A DNA stretch of 64,000 bases, taken from positions 248,001 to 312,000 of the forward strand of contig JAWRVZ010000112.1 of NCBI GenBank assembly GCA_037043235.1, given 5' to 3'. Below, in pieces: positions 38,601 through 50,600 of this stretch. Numbering within the stretch: the stretch's first letter is position 1; each line of letters starts with the position of its first letter. The position numbers were made by a program, and so were the translations under genes. Origin of the DNA: Rhodeus uyekii. Its lineage: Eukaryota > Chordata > Actinopteri > Cypriniformes > Acheilognathidae. Below the pieces are notes generated by a model that searched no databases, had not been told where the DNA came from, and saw only the letters and a list, made by a program, of their open reading frames with translations.

Positions 38601-41600
38601 ATTATACCTAACTCGAAAGTCACAACTACATCATTACTTCAGGTTGAATGATTCTGATTGGTTAAGAATCAGAATAAACTTGGAAAACATCCACTCATGG
38701 ACAGAAGCATATCTTCTTCGATCACATGCTCGACAACAAGGCCTCTGGTTTAGGCACCAAGTGAACTTCCAGATTGCAGAACTGCATTTTTAGGCATCAG
38801 CTTGTTGAGAAAAACAAGTCCTTTTATCTTCCCCAAGATGAGAGTTGATCATCTCAACCATACTGATGTGAAACTGAGCATAACTAGAGCATGTTATCTC
38901 TCTCTGGTGAAGCAAAGTAAATGCTTTAACGGAGAATTTGGTCACAAAGGCGATGACTGAAGTGTACATACATTTGAAGAAGTCATTCAAAATCTTAAAC
39001 TATAAACTTGATTATAAATCATTCAAAATGATATATATTGGGGATTCCGGAATCGGACCCTTTACTATTGCAGTTTTTATTTTGTTTCCAGTTTTAGTTT
39101 TTCTAGTATATCAAGTTAAACTAAATGAAAATGAGAAATGTTACCTTAGCAAGTAGACAAAATAAATGTAATAAGTTTAATAAAGATAAAAGTTTTAATA
39201 AATTCACTAAAATAACCATGAAACGTATTACACATTAGACTTCCAACACTAATACACTTTAATCACTTTATTTTGATTGTCCTTTTAACACGTTCTGTTG
39301 ATTATAAGTTACGCTGCACCTACTCTCATTAGAGTGTTAGTAGAGTATTAATAAACTGGTTAGAATAAGTTGACAGTTAATTGCAAAGTTACTTATGGTC
39401 AACATAATCTACAAAAGGGATCATACAAATAATTTTCTCTTGCATCCCTTTGCGGTTCAAGTTTCGCAGCCTCAGTGCATCGCGGATTTTTCAAAAATAT
39501 TAATTGAAAAATAAAATTTCAAAAATACCGCCAAATCAGCAGCCGTATTGCAGAAAGCAGCGTTGCTTCATCGCGTTGCTTCATCGGTTTCCCAGGATGC
39601 CAGACAAAGAGAGAAACTCTCAGAGGCTTTGTACACACCGACGGCACTCAGACAAGACACGTGATTGGTTGCCGGCGTGAGATCGACCAATGAGAGCACG
39701 AGTGGAGTGGGAGCCTCTTCGCCTCTCTCAGAAGCAAATGTTGACGATCCAGCGCCGATATCTGACGATGAGGCGCTTCCCAAACAGATTTAAAGGCCTC
39801 ATTATACCAGTGCAGTAACACCATCATCATCATCATTCATCATCACGAACCGCACAGGTCTGTCATTGTCGTCATTACTGGAGTCTCAAGATACTGCTGT
39901 CATTGATGAGTGCAAAACACCATAAAACGTATCGTATGAGAGAGAGAGAGTAAATGTATAATATTAAGGTTTTATAATTAAATAGATTTAATTAAAATAT
40001 ATTTAAAGTATAAATATACATATTTTAAACATTCTGGAACCTACATACACATATACGGAAATTCCTAGGGGGGGCAATCCTACTTCGCGGATTTTCGCGG
40101 GGGGTTCCGGTCCACATTAACTGCCATAAACGAGGGATCACTGTATATGTATCTTGTATCTGCTTAGATCTTTAATGTATGGTATAAATAAAATGAATAA
40201 AGGCAAATGACCTCTCATGTAATTTAAGTCAATTTAATAACTTTGGTTGTGATTTGATTGTTGCGTGTGTGTTTGTATGGACAGGTATTACCTGTGTCTG
40301 CAGCTGAGGGAGGACATTCTGTCAGGACGTTTGCCCTGCTCATTTGTCACTCATGCTCTGCTGGGCTCCTACGCGGTTCAGGCTGAACTGGGAGACTATG
40401 ACCCAGAGGAACACGGGCCAGACTACATCAGCGAGTTCCGGTTCGCCCCCAATCAGACCCGTGAGCTGGAGGAGAGGGTGGTGGAGCTGCACCGTACCTA
40501 CAGGTGAGAAGAGTTGACCTGCAGAGGGAGCAGTAATTACCAGGGCTGTCAACTAATTATGAATTTGAGTCATATTAATTACATGATATGCTGGTTAATT
40601 AATTGGAATCCCAATTAATCAAATTTTTCAGTATTTGCTGAGTAGGTCCCCCAAATGAAGATAACTATTTTTATATTACATACAATTTTTATGGTAGACA
40701 ATTAAAGGATGAAATAGACCTTAGAACCTTAATAAATATATATTTTTAATAATATATTGTTACCTTAAACTGCTTGTGGCGGTGAGAAAAGTCCCGGTAA
40801 CACACTACATGTAGTTACGGTACAATAAACCAATCCCTTACAATATAGTAAGTACTTGGAGTTCATTGTTATTACTGTCTTGGTTTGAGTTTGTTTTCTT
40901 TCAAGTTTTACCCATGTGCTTCTTTGTTTTGATCTTAGATCTTAATCATTTACCTCGTTAATGATCTCATTCACCTTAATTAGCTTATTAGTTCCCTTTG
41001 TTTGGTCAGAATATATACCCTAATTCTCCCTAAGTCTCTGTTCGTTCTCATTGTATATAAATATTGTGTTCCTCTAGTGTTATTTTTCAGAGATTGATGA
41101 TTAAAGCTTATTCCCTTGAATTATCCTGCTTCGTGCGCTCATTCGCCACAGTCACACCGTGACAATTACACAGTACTTAACTTTATAATTACACTGTAAC
41201 ATGGACACCTCAAAATAAAGTACAACCAAGTTCCCTATTACATAATTTCCTTACGGATCAGGAGGCATGAATAGTTTCCCACATTATTTTATCACGTAAT
41301 AATAATAAATGTACACTATATAATAAAATACACTAAATTAACTGACTAAATTGAAAGCTTAGTAATTGCAGATACTGATAGCAAGCACCTTATATTCAGC
41401 ACTACACAAGCAATGTGTTTTAATACAGTTTCTTTTAATTATGATATTCTCAAAATGATGACCTGTGCTCAGGGGTATGAGTCCTGCAGAGGCTGAGATC
41501 AACTTCCTGGAGAATGCCAAGAAACTCTCCATGTATGGCGTCGATCTACATCATGCTAAGGTATGATGCTGTGATTTATGGAAATTGTACTGCTTGAATA

Positions 41601-44600
41601 AAAGTGTCCATGTTGTACATGGCGCATTATAAACTGTATATCTGGCACAAAGGGGATTCCTGTTCAGGAGGGCTGAAAAGAACAACAAGAAAAGAAAGTG
41701 ATTTACCAGCCTAACACATGAAACACACACTGAGCGAGAAACTGCAGTTGTGTTAGTTCTATTACCAAGTGACATACAAAATTGCATCAAAATATTTTGA
41801 AGAAATTGGTCTTTTTTGTGTTTTCTCCTGCCTTTTAAAAGTAGATAAGCCTATTTAGTTTGCCATACCAACTCTGTATGATTTTATGGTTATTTGTATC
41901 TCATAATTTGGATTTAACAATGTTTTCCCCTGTGGTCTACGACCCTATTACAACAGATCTGTGATCCAATTTTGCAATTTTACAGGCTCAGATCTCATAG
42001 GACAAAATCCTACAATCATCACTTGGTGTGCTATTGACGATCTGAAACTGAAATGTGACTGAAAACCTAAGCACCTGGATTTGTTTGGTGTGTTTGTGTG
42101 TTTTAAAGGACTCTGAAGGCATTGACATCATGCTGGGAGTGTGTGCCAGTGGCCTCTTGATCTATAGAGACCGGCTGCGTATCAACCGTTTCGCCTGGCC
42201 AAAGATCCTCAAAATATCCTACAAGAGAAGCAACTTCTACATCAAAATCCGACCTGGAGAGGTAGAGAAAAAGGTCTTTTGAGATTTTCCAGGTTTTTCT
42301 TGTCAGATTTCGCTTGTAGATGCATGCTGAAGCATTAGCTAGATAAAAATTCCGTACTGAGTCTAATGTTGTGGGCGAGAAAATGGGCGGAAAATCTGCA
42401 TGATGTGGTTTTATTAGAAAAGAATAGGACGTTTTTCGAACAGTTGAAATTACTATTCAGGCTTTCAAATTACCCAGTGCTCTGAAGACTGATGTGGGTG
42501 TTCTTCCAACACTTTGCACAAAATAAATAAAGTATTTCTTAAGCGCATTTCTAATTATGCCATTTTAAAAAAAGTCTTTAACTATGTCTCAACAAACGCT
42601 ACTTGTATTGTTGGAGGTTCTGCTCTTTTGTGTTTGCGAGCTTTCTGAGTGTGGAAAGGATGAGGGTTTTAAAACATTAGGCTGAGCTGGGGGAAAAAAT
42701 GTGCCTAGTGGGCACAGAGATTGAGAGAGAAGCAGAAAATGAGTAGAGATGGGGTTGGGAGAGGATTCAATCCAGAGAGAGGGAAGAAAAAAGGCAAAAT
42801 AAGTTGCAGAGATTTTTATTAAGTGTTGAGGATTTTGCAGTGTGCATTTATGGGGTTATTTTCTTTGTTTTTCCTCTCACAATGGGATTCTCGGCTCTGT
42901 CTAGCACAAAAGCATGGCATTTCTTTGACTCTGGTCGTTATATGCGAGGGTCAGATATGAATGCTCGACAATATCTCCTTGCCTTTATTCAAGATGCTTC
43001 ACTGTTCAGCATCTTATCAGCATAACAGACTCCATTCTGTAGACCTTGAGCTTTTAGATATTAATGTTTACTCTCATTCTTATGCAGTTTCTCTGCAGCA
43101 TTCTTTAGAAATTCAGGTTACGTTCTGTTTTGAAAAATAAAGGCATGCAGAATTGTGCCCTGTCGGCTTTAGCAGCACACAGATTTTACACCTCGTCGAA
43201 TCTCCTGTCAAGTAACACGTTACCACTTTGCTTTCCCTTCACCCCCCCCCACTTCCTCCCCTTCACATGCCCACACTCCCCTGCACCCCCAGTACGAGCA
43301 GTTTGAGAGCACCATTGGCTTCAAGCTGCCCAACCACCGTGCCTCTAAGCGCTTGTGGAAGGTCTGCATTGAACATCACACATTTTTCAGGTAGGCGCTC
43401 ACTGTCCTATAACCAATGCCACAACACTGGCGCACTGTTTTTAAATCTCTTAAATCTGAGAATGCAAGCATTGGCTCTTGTTGTGTTTCTTTGTACCTTC
43501 ATTGACAGAGTTGGAGTCTCCACATAAACATGACCTTGACCTATAGGCCACAACACATCAAACTGACATCAAAGATCTAGCGGTGACAAAAACAACTGTG
43601 GATCCAACATGTAGATCTGTGGGGGTTGAACACCTTGCAAAAACTATGGTCAACAGCCAACTGGCACATTAAATCTACACCTGTGTGAGAGAAACCGAAA
43701 CTAGGATTATGCATATAAAAACCGCAAAACAAAGTGGAGCTGTCTTACCATCCTGAATATGGATCACGTTGATCACTCCATTCCAGATACTCATGTCATT
43801 GTGAAATTATTACCAATATTAGCATCAGAATGCTTTGGAAAAAGGAAATATTGTCACTTTTACCAATGGATCTTATTGTGGATCTGGAGATGTAGTGTTG
43901 GTCTTATAGTGTCTGGTTTTGACTCCAACTCTGTTCTGTGATGGCATTAAAAAGTGCTGACAGATTTGACTTGGGTTTAGAAACTTACAATGTTTAATCC
44001 ACCCTCATTCTGTCATATTGCATTTGGTCTCATGTTTTCTTAAGACATTGTTTCTGGTATTTCTCTTATAGGTTGGTCTCTCCTGAGCCTCCTCCCAAAG
44101 GCTTTCTTGTGATTGGCTCAAAGTTCCGCTATAGTGGGCGGACCCAAGCCCAGACTCGCCAGGCCAGTGCTTTGATTGACAGGCCAGCTCCTCAATTTGA
44201 ACGATCAATTAGTAGGAGGTACCTGCTGTCCCGCAGTATAGATGGAGGTAAGTATTTCTCTGATACCATAATCATCACAAAATGCATTAATTGGCCAAGT
44301 CGTACTTGAATTTGCACCTCTCTTCTAATTTGACCTTTCATTTAATCTACAAATGGTTTATCCATTACCTGAAAATGATAACTGCTATATTCTTCTGTGA
44401 GGTGAATCTGTTTTTAGATAGAACTATAATTACGTCTGAAATTCTGAGACCATTTGCAAAAATAAGCATTTTTAATTGCAGACTATTCATTAGAAATAAT
44501 GAAATAAGTTAGTGAAGCATTAAATTGAAAAACAAACAGTAATTGGCAAAAATCTTAAAAGGGTAATGAACTGCATTTTTCAGTTTTACATTTTTATAAT

Positions 44601-47600
44601 GTCCTTTGAAGTCCACTTATAATGTTATTAGGATATTTAGATAAAAACAATTCTTGTTTAGAAGTAATAAGCTATTTTTTTATCCTGTTTTTGATCCTCT
44701 CTTTGAAACAGTCCATTTTGATGGGCGTGCCACATTCAAGACTTAACGCCCACTGCTATAAATGGGTAACATTTTTCCATATTAGAATAATTTTCATTAT
44801 ACATGTGGAATTGTTTTGAAAAAGTATGGTCATATGCTTTATAAGTCTTGGTTGTGTCACGGATCGGGTAGGAAGGACTCCGAGATGCGGGTGTGAAGGG
44901 ATATTTATTATAATAAAAATAAAACAAAACTGCCCCGAGGGGGAAAACCATAACTAGCTAAACTAAAACAAACAAACTGGATGGAACGGGTAGACCAGAC
45001 ACAGGGACCGCATCAAATGACAACGACGTGACACTGGACAACAAACACAAAGGTATTAAATAGGGAACACATGAGGAAGGTAACGAGCAGAAACTGCTGG
45101 GAGCAATAAATGGAAACGAGGGAACGGGGCGGGGTTACACAATATCAAGACATGACAAAGGGGCAGTGTCAGAGCTCTGTCAACCAAACACTAGAAACCC
45201 AAACCGATATGAGCATGTTTTCAATAAAAGCTGTTTTGAACTAACAAGGAAGTTTTGAGTTGTGAAACTTACAGGATATTTTTTATAGTATAATGATCTC
45301 TTATGTCAAAAGATTAAGAAAAATTTGACGCCCTTTAAGATTCTCCCTTTTGCTTTAATAACAGCAGCACTCAAGATGCATGAATTTGAGATTATCCATG
45401 GAGTTAGATGGTCTAGTGCTTCCACATCTAGTGGTTGAATGGAAGGAAGAACATGTAAAAGAAAAGGAACAAGAAAACTGTATTTCTAGTTTTAATTTAG
45501 ATTTTTCAGTTTTAATTTGATTGATAAAGTCACATGTGCCATTGTTCTACACAATTTCCAGTAGATCACTAGGAATTGGCACAATCTGCCAATCCCCATG
45601 CAGATATTACTCATGCTCAAGTTCGTCACACAAGTTGATTGTTGATGATTGATTGATTGATTGATTGTTGTGATCATATCTTTTGGATCCACTGTATATT
45701 TTTCAGGACATCTACGTGAGAATTAGTTGTGAAGGAGGAGGCTTCTAGGAAGTGAGATGTCAACCTCTACTTGGGTTTCTTACCCTACAAACTTTATTTC
45801 TTTCAGAGTCTGCTTTAGGGGACACCATGGACCGACTCTCCCAGCACACCTGTAGCGAGCCTGTGCCTAGTCTTCCCAGAGATGAGCTGGACCAGGACTA
45901 TCTGGAGCCAAGTCTGGATCAGGACCTGGACCATGATCATGAACAAGCTGAAGATCAGCGACTAGAGAGTGACTCCACTCCCTCTAAGACGATGGAGATC
46001 AAGGTTCTGTGCACACAACAGTATTTAATATCAGCTTCTCAATTTAGTTGCTTTTCTGATAAGTTATAAAAGAATTCTATGAGAACCAAGCAGTTTTAAG
46101 TCTATATCGCCTTTGTGTTATGGGTGGCATTTTGAAAATATTCTTCCAAGCAGATTCACACTAGTTGCAAGAATTCCAATCGTATTATGTTTAACTAACA
46201 CACCCCTTGCCGTCCCTTCTTATTAAACGTCTTCAACTACAAAACCTTTCCTACCTTTGGTTTTTTCCTCTGCCCCTGACTTAATCTTAAATGTATATCT
46301 TTTCCTGCTTGTTTTTGTTACCAAAGCTTTTCGAATTTAACCTTCCAACCTCTACAAATCCACCTGTACACTCACCTTCTTCTCCCTGTTTGCTAATTTC
46401 CTCAGTCTAATTCAGATTCTGCCCTATTCTCCCTGCTTCTAACTCTTCACTGCTGTCCTCTAACTATCGCTTCTCTCTCCATCTTCTCGCGGACAGAGGG
46501 AGGAGTCAGGCTCTCCTGTAGACTCTAAGACGGAGGTATTTTTAGTGTGGTTTATTTATCTGTGTCTAATTGTCTGTCTGTCATTGTCTCAATTGCACTC
46601 TAAAACTGTATACACACTGCTAGCATGGCTTTAGGGTGCCTTGAAAAAATAGCAACGTGATTGCTATGCTGTTACACACAAGGCAGATCATGTAGTTTTC
46701 CAGCCTTCATAGCTCTCTTGGAGAACCAGTTGAGACTATTGTTTAAGGCTGGATATTCTTGGTAAAATGGTTATTTGTCAACTATTTTGAGAACTGTGAT
46801 GGTTAATGTTCTTGATAGTGTACTTGATTGTCATTGTTCTTTTTTCAATACGAAATTAATTTCATTAATACACATTCCTGTTCTTATTGCGTGCTATTCA
46901 ATAATCTCGTTATCTTAAAAAATCTTTGTAATCTTATGTCAAATATTTATAACTTGCCAGTGAATTTAATTTCCTTTTGTCACTAGGCTTTTCTAGCAGA
47001 GAAAACAATGGTAACTGTTAACCAAATAGCAATTTAGCCATTGTTTTAGGCTACTGTTGTACAGAAAGCAGCCTTTCTAAATTCTTCACAATAGTTATTG
47101 GAATTTAATGCCAGTTAACATTAATGGCAACACTATATTTTAAGGATCATAAATTTGACTGTAATTACTGAGTAATAACTGCATTTGTAAGTGACTAGTT
47201 ATGGACTTGTATGCCATTACAAGCTATTTATTAGGCCTTTATTTGTTTGCTGTCTTAGTTTTGTCTTATAACCCTTTATACTTGTTTCTGTCCTAACAAT
47301 GAACTTATTAGCTAAAACTAAAACTAAATAATAGCTTGTATTGTGCAAAATACACACTTCCCTTTCAAGGGAACTATGGTTACATATGTAACCTGAGACG
47401 TTTATAAGTATCAGTACACCGTATGAATGTGTAGCTTACAAGTATGAAATAAATATAGAATGGGCATTTGAATTGGCCGAAAAACATGATGTGTTTGTGA
47501 TGTTAAGCAGCTTTGTGTAGCAGTTCTGTACTAACAAATTATTTATAACTTAAATGTTCTCTGAGTTTATAGGTAACAAGCAAATTTCTTATGAATAATT

Positions 47601-50600
47601 CAATATTAATTCAGAGTAGGTTCCCTGCTCTAAAGTAAATATTTAAGAAAAGAGACATTAATTATTGCAGTGAAGAATGGAGTTGTTATTGTTTTATCGT
47701 TCAACAAGAAAATAAACTACAGGTGAGACACATTTTAAATAATCAAAGTCAATAAATAAATATTTTTTTATCTAAAAGTGATGAATATTTTTGGTTGCAG
47801 CAATTAGATGCTAAGCTATTACTTAAGGATATGTAGACTAGCAATATAATTTAAACACGGATATGGATGTAAAATATGATTAAAACAAACAACAACAAAA
47901 GTCAAACTAAATCATGAAATCATTCCATTTTTATTGTTGGTTGTGAGTTTCTTTTTCAGGAACTGGATTCTCTCTGTCAGTTTTTGATGAGATCCTGCTC
48001 TATTGCTGCGTCTGATTGGACAGAAAGTCCAATTACCTGCAAAATCTCTATGTAACATCACAGTATTTTTGGGATATTCAAATGTCTGTGTTGAAATGCC
48101 CATAACTAATCACTTACAAATGGAGTTATTACTCATTAATTACAGTCTCATTTCTGATCCTTAAAATAAAGTGTAACCACATTAATAATAAAAGGAATAT
48201 TAATATAATAAAGGTTACACAAATAGCAACATGGTGTTGGTTTACAATATAAAAACTGTGTTTTCCATTTTGCTTTGGAAATTTTCAGTGCAAAATTATT
48301 TAGTGAATGAGCCCCAATTACCCCATCTGTTTTCATTAATCAGAGCATCACAGCAAACTGTCGTTTTAAGTAGGGAGGACCTCAGGGACATCCTCCAGAA
48401 ACAGAGCATACGTTTTGCTGTACTGCCAGATTATTCTAGTCTTAGCACCTACTTGAAGAGTTGACTTGGATAACTTGCAGAACAGTTCATGTATTGATTT
48501 GTGCTGGAGAGGTCTTGTAGAGATTAGGGTTGTCATTGATGTATCGCTTATCCATGCTCACGGATAATGTCCAGCACATGCCAGTCTGCACCTCATAAAA
48601 CATGTATGAATAATGAAAATAAATATCAGAAGATTTGTGTCACTGAACTTGATGCCATTGTTGCTCAATAGTCTTGTGACTAAGACATCTTTAAAACACT
48701 GTATCTGAGGCAGTGGCACAACCTCTTTCACTCTCTGTACTTCCATGGCTAACATTGATGTCTGTATGAGAGTTCCTCTCTCTGTTGGGCTGCCTGCATT
48801 ATGAATTCAACCATGCTCTGCCTCTCTGTCTCCACTACCTCACTTTGCCTCTGCCTCCGTTCCTTGGCTTGCAACACCATACCCCTTCCCCCACTACCCC
48901 TTTATCCCAGTCGGACCAGGACTTGGCCCCACGCCCTAAACAGGAGGTACAGTGTCCCATCGATCAACTGCCTGAGCATTCACTCTGTTGTAGTTTTTAT
49001 TTTTTTTATTCTGTAAATGTCTTCTAGTGGAAAACTGAGCCAAGATGGCAGTCCATCTGACATCTGTTATCTACACCAGCATGTTTCATGTTTCATGTGC
49101 TGCTTTGTTGTCTTAAATGTTGATTATTAAATGGTTAAATGGTGATACTTACTAAAGAAGAGGGCTCAGACTATTTAGACAGGCGTTCAATTTGTCAATC
49201 TATAGACATCACAATATTTGCTATGCACAGTATTTTAGAGTACCGTATTAAAGGGGTTTTTTTTGGTCTAAAATATTCTCTTAAAAAGAGGAATAATGTC
49301 CAATCTAAAGTGGTCGAACTGATACTTTTATTCACACTTCATGCACTTTAGTGGCATTTCTTATAGGTTTATTAAAGTTTTTCAATACTGGGAAGCTAGA
49401 ACAGGACTACACTTAAGATCCACATGGACATATGTCGGATGTTTGCATTTGCGTACTTACTGTATGTACTTACCTCTGTTAGATAAACATTTTTTTTAAA
49501 CAGCAATGCTGGTCTCCAGAAAGCCTTCACTTAAATAATTGCTGGAGGTAAGTGGTTCAACCGATTGACCTGTTTGTTTTATAGCAGTTCCTGGATAAAC
49601 CGGAGGATGTGTTGCAAAAACATCAAGCTAGCATCAATGAGCTGAAGAGAGCGCTGAGAGAGCCCAACAGCAAACTGGTCCACCGAGAGAAACGTCTCTC
49701 TGGAGCTTCATCTGGTAGCACTCCGGAGAAAAAATCTGTGAGTAAATAGAACCTGCAAGGGATTGTATTGTGGGGTGACTTTTTAAAAAGCAAGAAAAAA
49801 TGTGTATTATTTTGGTCCCGATACTGGTTTAAGATTCCTGATGAGGATTATTCAGATTTATGTCAGTACCAGTCTCCGATTTAGTGCCAATCGCTTGATT
49901 CGTTATTCATGCACTCTTTTTTTTTATGTGACTAATCTCTCTTTAAGTGGATGCTGTTGAACCATTTCATGTCATGCCTCTGGTCAAGTGCTAGCAGCAA
50001 TTTTGAACTTTAATAAAATCTGGCTGGAGTGGTTTATTTGAACACAGCATGAATATATTTTCTTTAATTAGTGTTATAAAGACAATGATATTGCTTGATA
50101 ATAAAAGCAAATGGCATTTTAAGTACTTATGTACATAAATGTCTGGTTTTTGTTTAACTTCAAAACCACCATACGAGATTGTACATATGGTTTGATAACA
50201 TGAATTTTACCTCCTCAGATCAATTTTTTTTTTCTTGTCTTATCTTGCGTCATAAGTTTTTGTCTGATTCATATTGCAAAGATGTGCGCTATTCAAGATT
50301 CAGTAGAGGGAGTGTTGGCGCTGACAGGCCATTGAAACTGTTCACTCTATTGATATATAGGCCTCAGAGGAGTCCCTATTGATTGAGAAGCAAGATGGTT
50401 GTCAAAGAGACCTGCCCCTCAGTAAAAAAGACGAAAAGAGCAGGAGTCCTAGAGTAGCTTCATTAGACACTGGATTCAACAGAGAGACAGAAGACAGAAT
50501 GAGAGAAAAAAACATCACCAAACACAGTGAAACGAGAGAAAAACAAAGTATAGTAAAAAGGACTTCGACAGAAACCATCATATCACCAGAGAAGCCCCTG

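Larger units (their letters stand above)
37975..40284 (+). other. Intron holding an LTR and a DNA repeat
   Basis: This 2.3-kb intron contains a (TA)n tract (38269-38291), a probable solo LTR (38369-39072) and a Tigger-like repeat (39440-40145), which together make up most of it. No coding exon is seen. Confidence 0.6.

Noticed and set aside
39568..39836. Minus-strand frames with a Met run
   Set aside because: They cover the Tigger-like repeat and a CAT microsatellite.
47360..47410. Palindrome GGTTACATATGTAACC as a regulatory site
   Set aside because: The surrounding text is of a kind seen in fish retroelement ends, so a repeat fragment is likelier than a dedicated operator-like site.
48231..48464. 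A 77-codon plus-strand frame that could be another exon
   Set aside because: No acceptor and donor pair that fits the phase-0 chain, and no resemblance to band 4.1 proteins.
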